Source of the DNA: Bifidobacteriaceae bacterium
GTDB lineage: Bacteria > Actinomycetota > Actinomycetes > Actinomycetales > WQXJ01
Length of the DNA stretch: 5,268 nt
Direction of reading: 5' to 3'
NCBI GenBank assembly: GCA_031255075.1
Contig: JAIRTF010000227.1
Location: forward strand, 1-5,268
A model generated the notes under the pieces. It did not search any database. It was not told where the DNA came from and was given only the letters and a program-made list of their open reading frames with translations. Positions 4,727 through 5,268 of the stretch are shown piece after piece. Made by a program: the position numbers and the translations under genes. The stretch's first letter is position 1, and every line of letters starts with the position of its first letter.

Positions 4727-5268
4727 ATGACAAACGTGTTGGCAGCGGTGGCTTGGCCGTATGCGAATGGGCCACGGCACATTGGCCATGTGGCCGGATT
4801 CGGGGTCCCCTCAGATGTGTTCTCAAGGCACATGCGGATGGCGGGACACGATGTGTTGATGGTCTCCGGCACGGATGAGCACGGCACTCCCATCCTGGTC
4901 CAAGCCGAAGATGAGGGCATCACCCCCCAAGCCCTGGCAGACCGTTACAACCAGGTCATAGTTGAGGACTTAGCCCAACTGGGGCTGGCCTATGACCTGT
5001 TCACCAGAACCACCACCCGCAACCACTACGCCGTGGTTCAGGAGATGTTCCGCACGGTCCACCAGAACGGCTACATGGTTGAAAAGACCACCATGGGGGC
5101 CATCTCCCCTTCTACCGGCCGCACCCTGCCGGACCGCTTTATTGAGGGCACCTGTCCCATCTGCGGCTATGACAACGCCCGCGGCGACCAGTGCGACAAC
5201 TGCGGCAACCAACTGGACCCGATCGATTTGATCAACCCGCGGTCCCGGATCAACGGCGAAACCCCCAA
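4727..5268 (+). CDS. metG: Methionyl-tRNA synthetase, N-terminal part; 3' end beyond the window
   Basis: Charges tRNA-Met with methionine in the cytoplasm (ATP-dependent, class Ia synthetase), supplying both initiator and elongator methionyl-tRNA. The window holds 180 codons of a protein that is usually around 600 residues in actinobacteria. The N-terminus reads MTNVLAAVAWPYANGPRHIGH with the class I HIGH motif at residues 18-21. It is followed by the conserved SGTDEHGTP block (47-55) and TRTTTRNHY (93-101). The zinc-binding connective insert has two pairs, C143-x2-C146 and C156-x2-C159, so this is the four-cysteine MetG form. The KMSKS motif and anticodon-binding domain lie to the right of the window. 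The ATG is chosen because the Rossmann-fold strand begins directly after it, as in homologues. It is transcribed divergently from the surface-esterase gene. Confidence 0.95.
   Translation, partial: MTNVLAAVAWPYANGPRHIGHVAGFGVPSDVFSRHMRMAGHDVLMVSGTDEHGTPILVQAEDEGITPQALADRYNQVIVEDLAQLGLAYDLFTRTTTRNHYAVVQEMFRTVHQNGYMVEKTTMGAISPSTGRTLPDRFIEGTCPICGYDNARGDQCDNCGNQLDPIDLINPRSRINGETP

Noticed and set aside
4534..4923. 129-codon minus-strand ORF overlapping the metG start
   Set aside because: Antisense to the highly conserved MetG N-terminus; no ribosome site or domain.

Overview
The window is high-GC DNA that reads as an Actinomycetota (actinobacterial) chromosome. The evidence is the strongly actinobacterial-looking MetG N-terminus, GTG and TTG starts, a cutinase-family esterase with a probable sortase signal, and Pro/Ala/Gly-rich low-complexity segments. 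An anaerobic ribonucleotide reductase suggests a facultative or strict anaerobe. Nothing seen here fixes the genus.

Layout. Minus strand, right to left: a 769-residue secreted, multidomain surface protein (cutinase/CE5 esterase, von Willebrand A, PKD, low-complexity stalk, LGATG-type cell-wall anchor; 4454-2145). It is followed 23 nt later by a 176-residue single-TM, cysteine-containing protein of unknown function (2121-1591), probably in the same transcript. Next is a 517-nt non-coding stretch (1590-1074) largely filled by a cobalamin (B12) riboswitch and its expression platform. The last minus-strand gene is nrdD, the class III anaerobic ribonucleoside-triphosphate reductase, which starts at 1073 and runs off the left edge. 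On the plus strand, metG (methionyl-tRNA synthetase) starts at 4727, diverges from the surface-protein gene across a 272-nt intergenic region, and runs off the right edge.

How the parts work together. The riboswitch upstream of nrdD suggests that the B12-independent reductase is turned off when B12 is plentiful, presumably because a B12-dependent class II reductase exists elsewhere in the genome. The leader contains a perfect 7-bp hairpin that buries the nrdD Shine-Dalgarno sequence. It also contains a perfect 9-bp complementarity between the aptamer and the linker just upstream of the anti-SD. Together these give a concrete model of translational control. The esterase gene and its small downstream neighbour look like a separate surface module: an enzyme tethered to the envelope plus an uncharacterised membrane protein. 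The most unusual items are the domain architecture of the surface esterase and the readable switching logic of the riboswitch.
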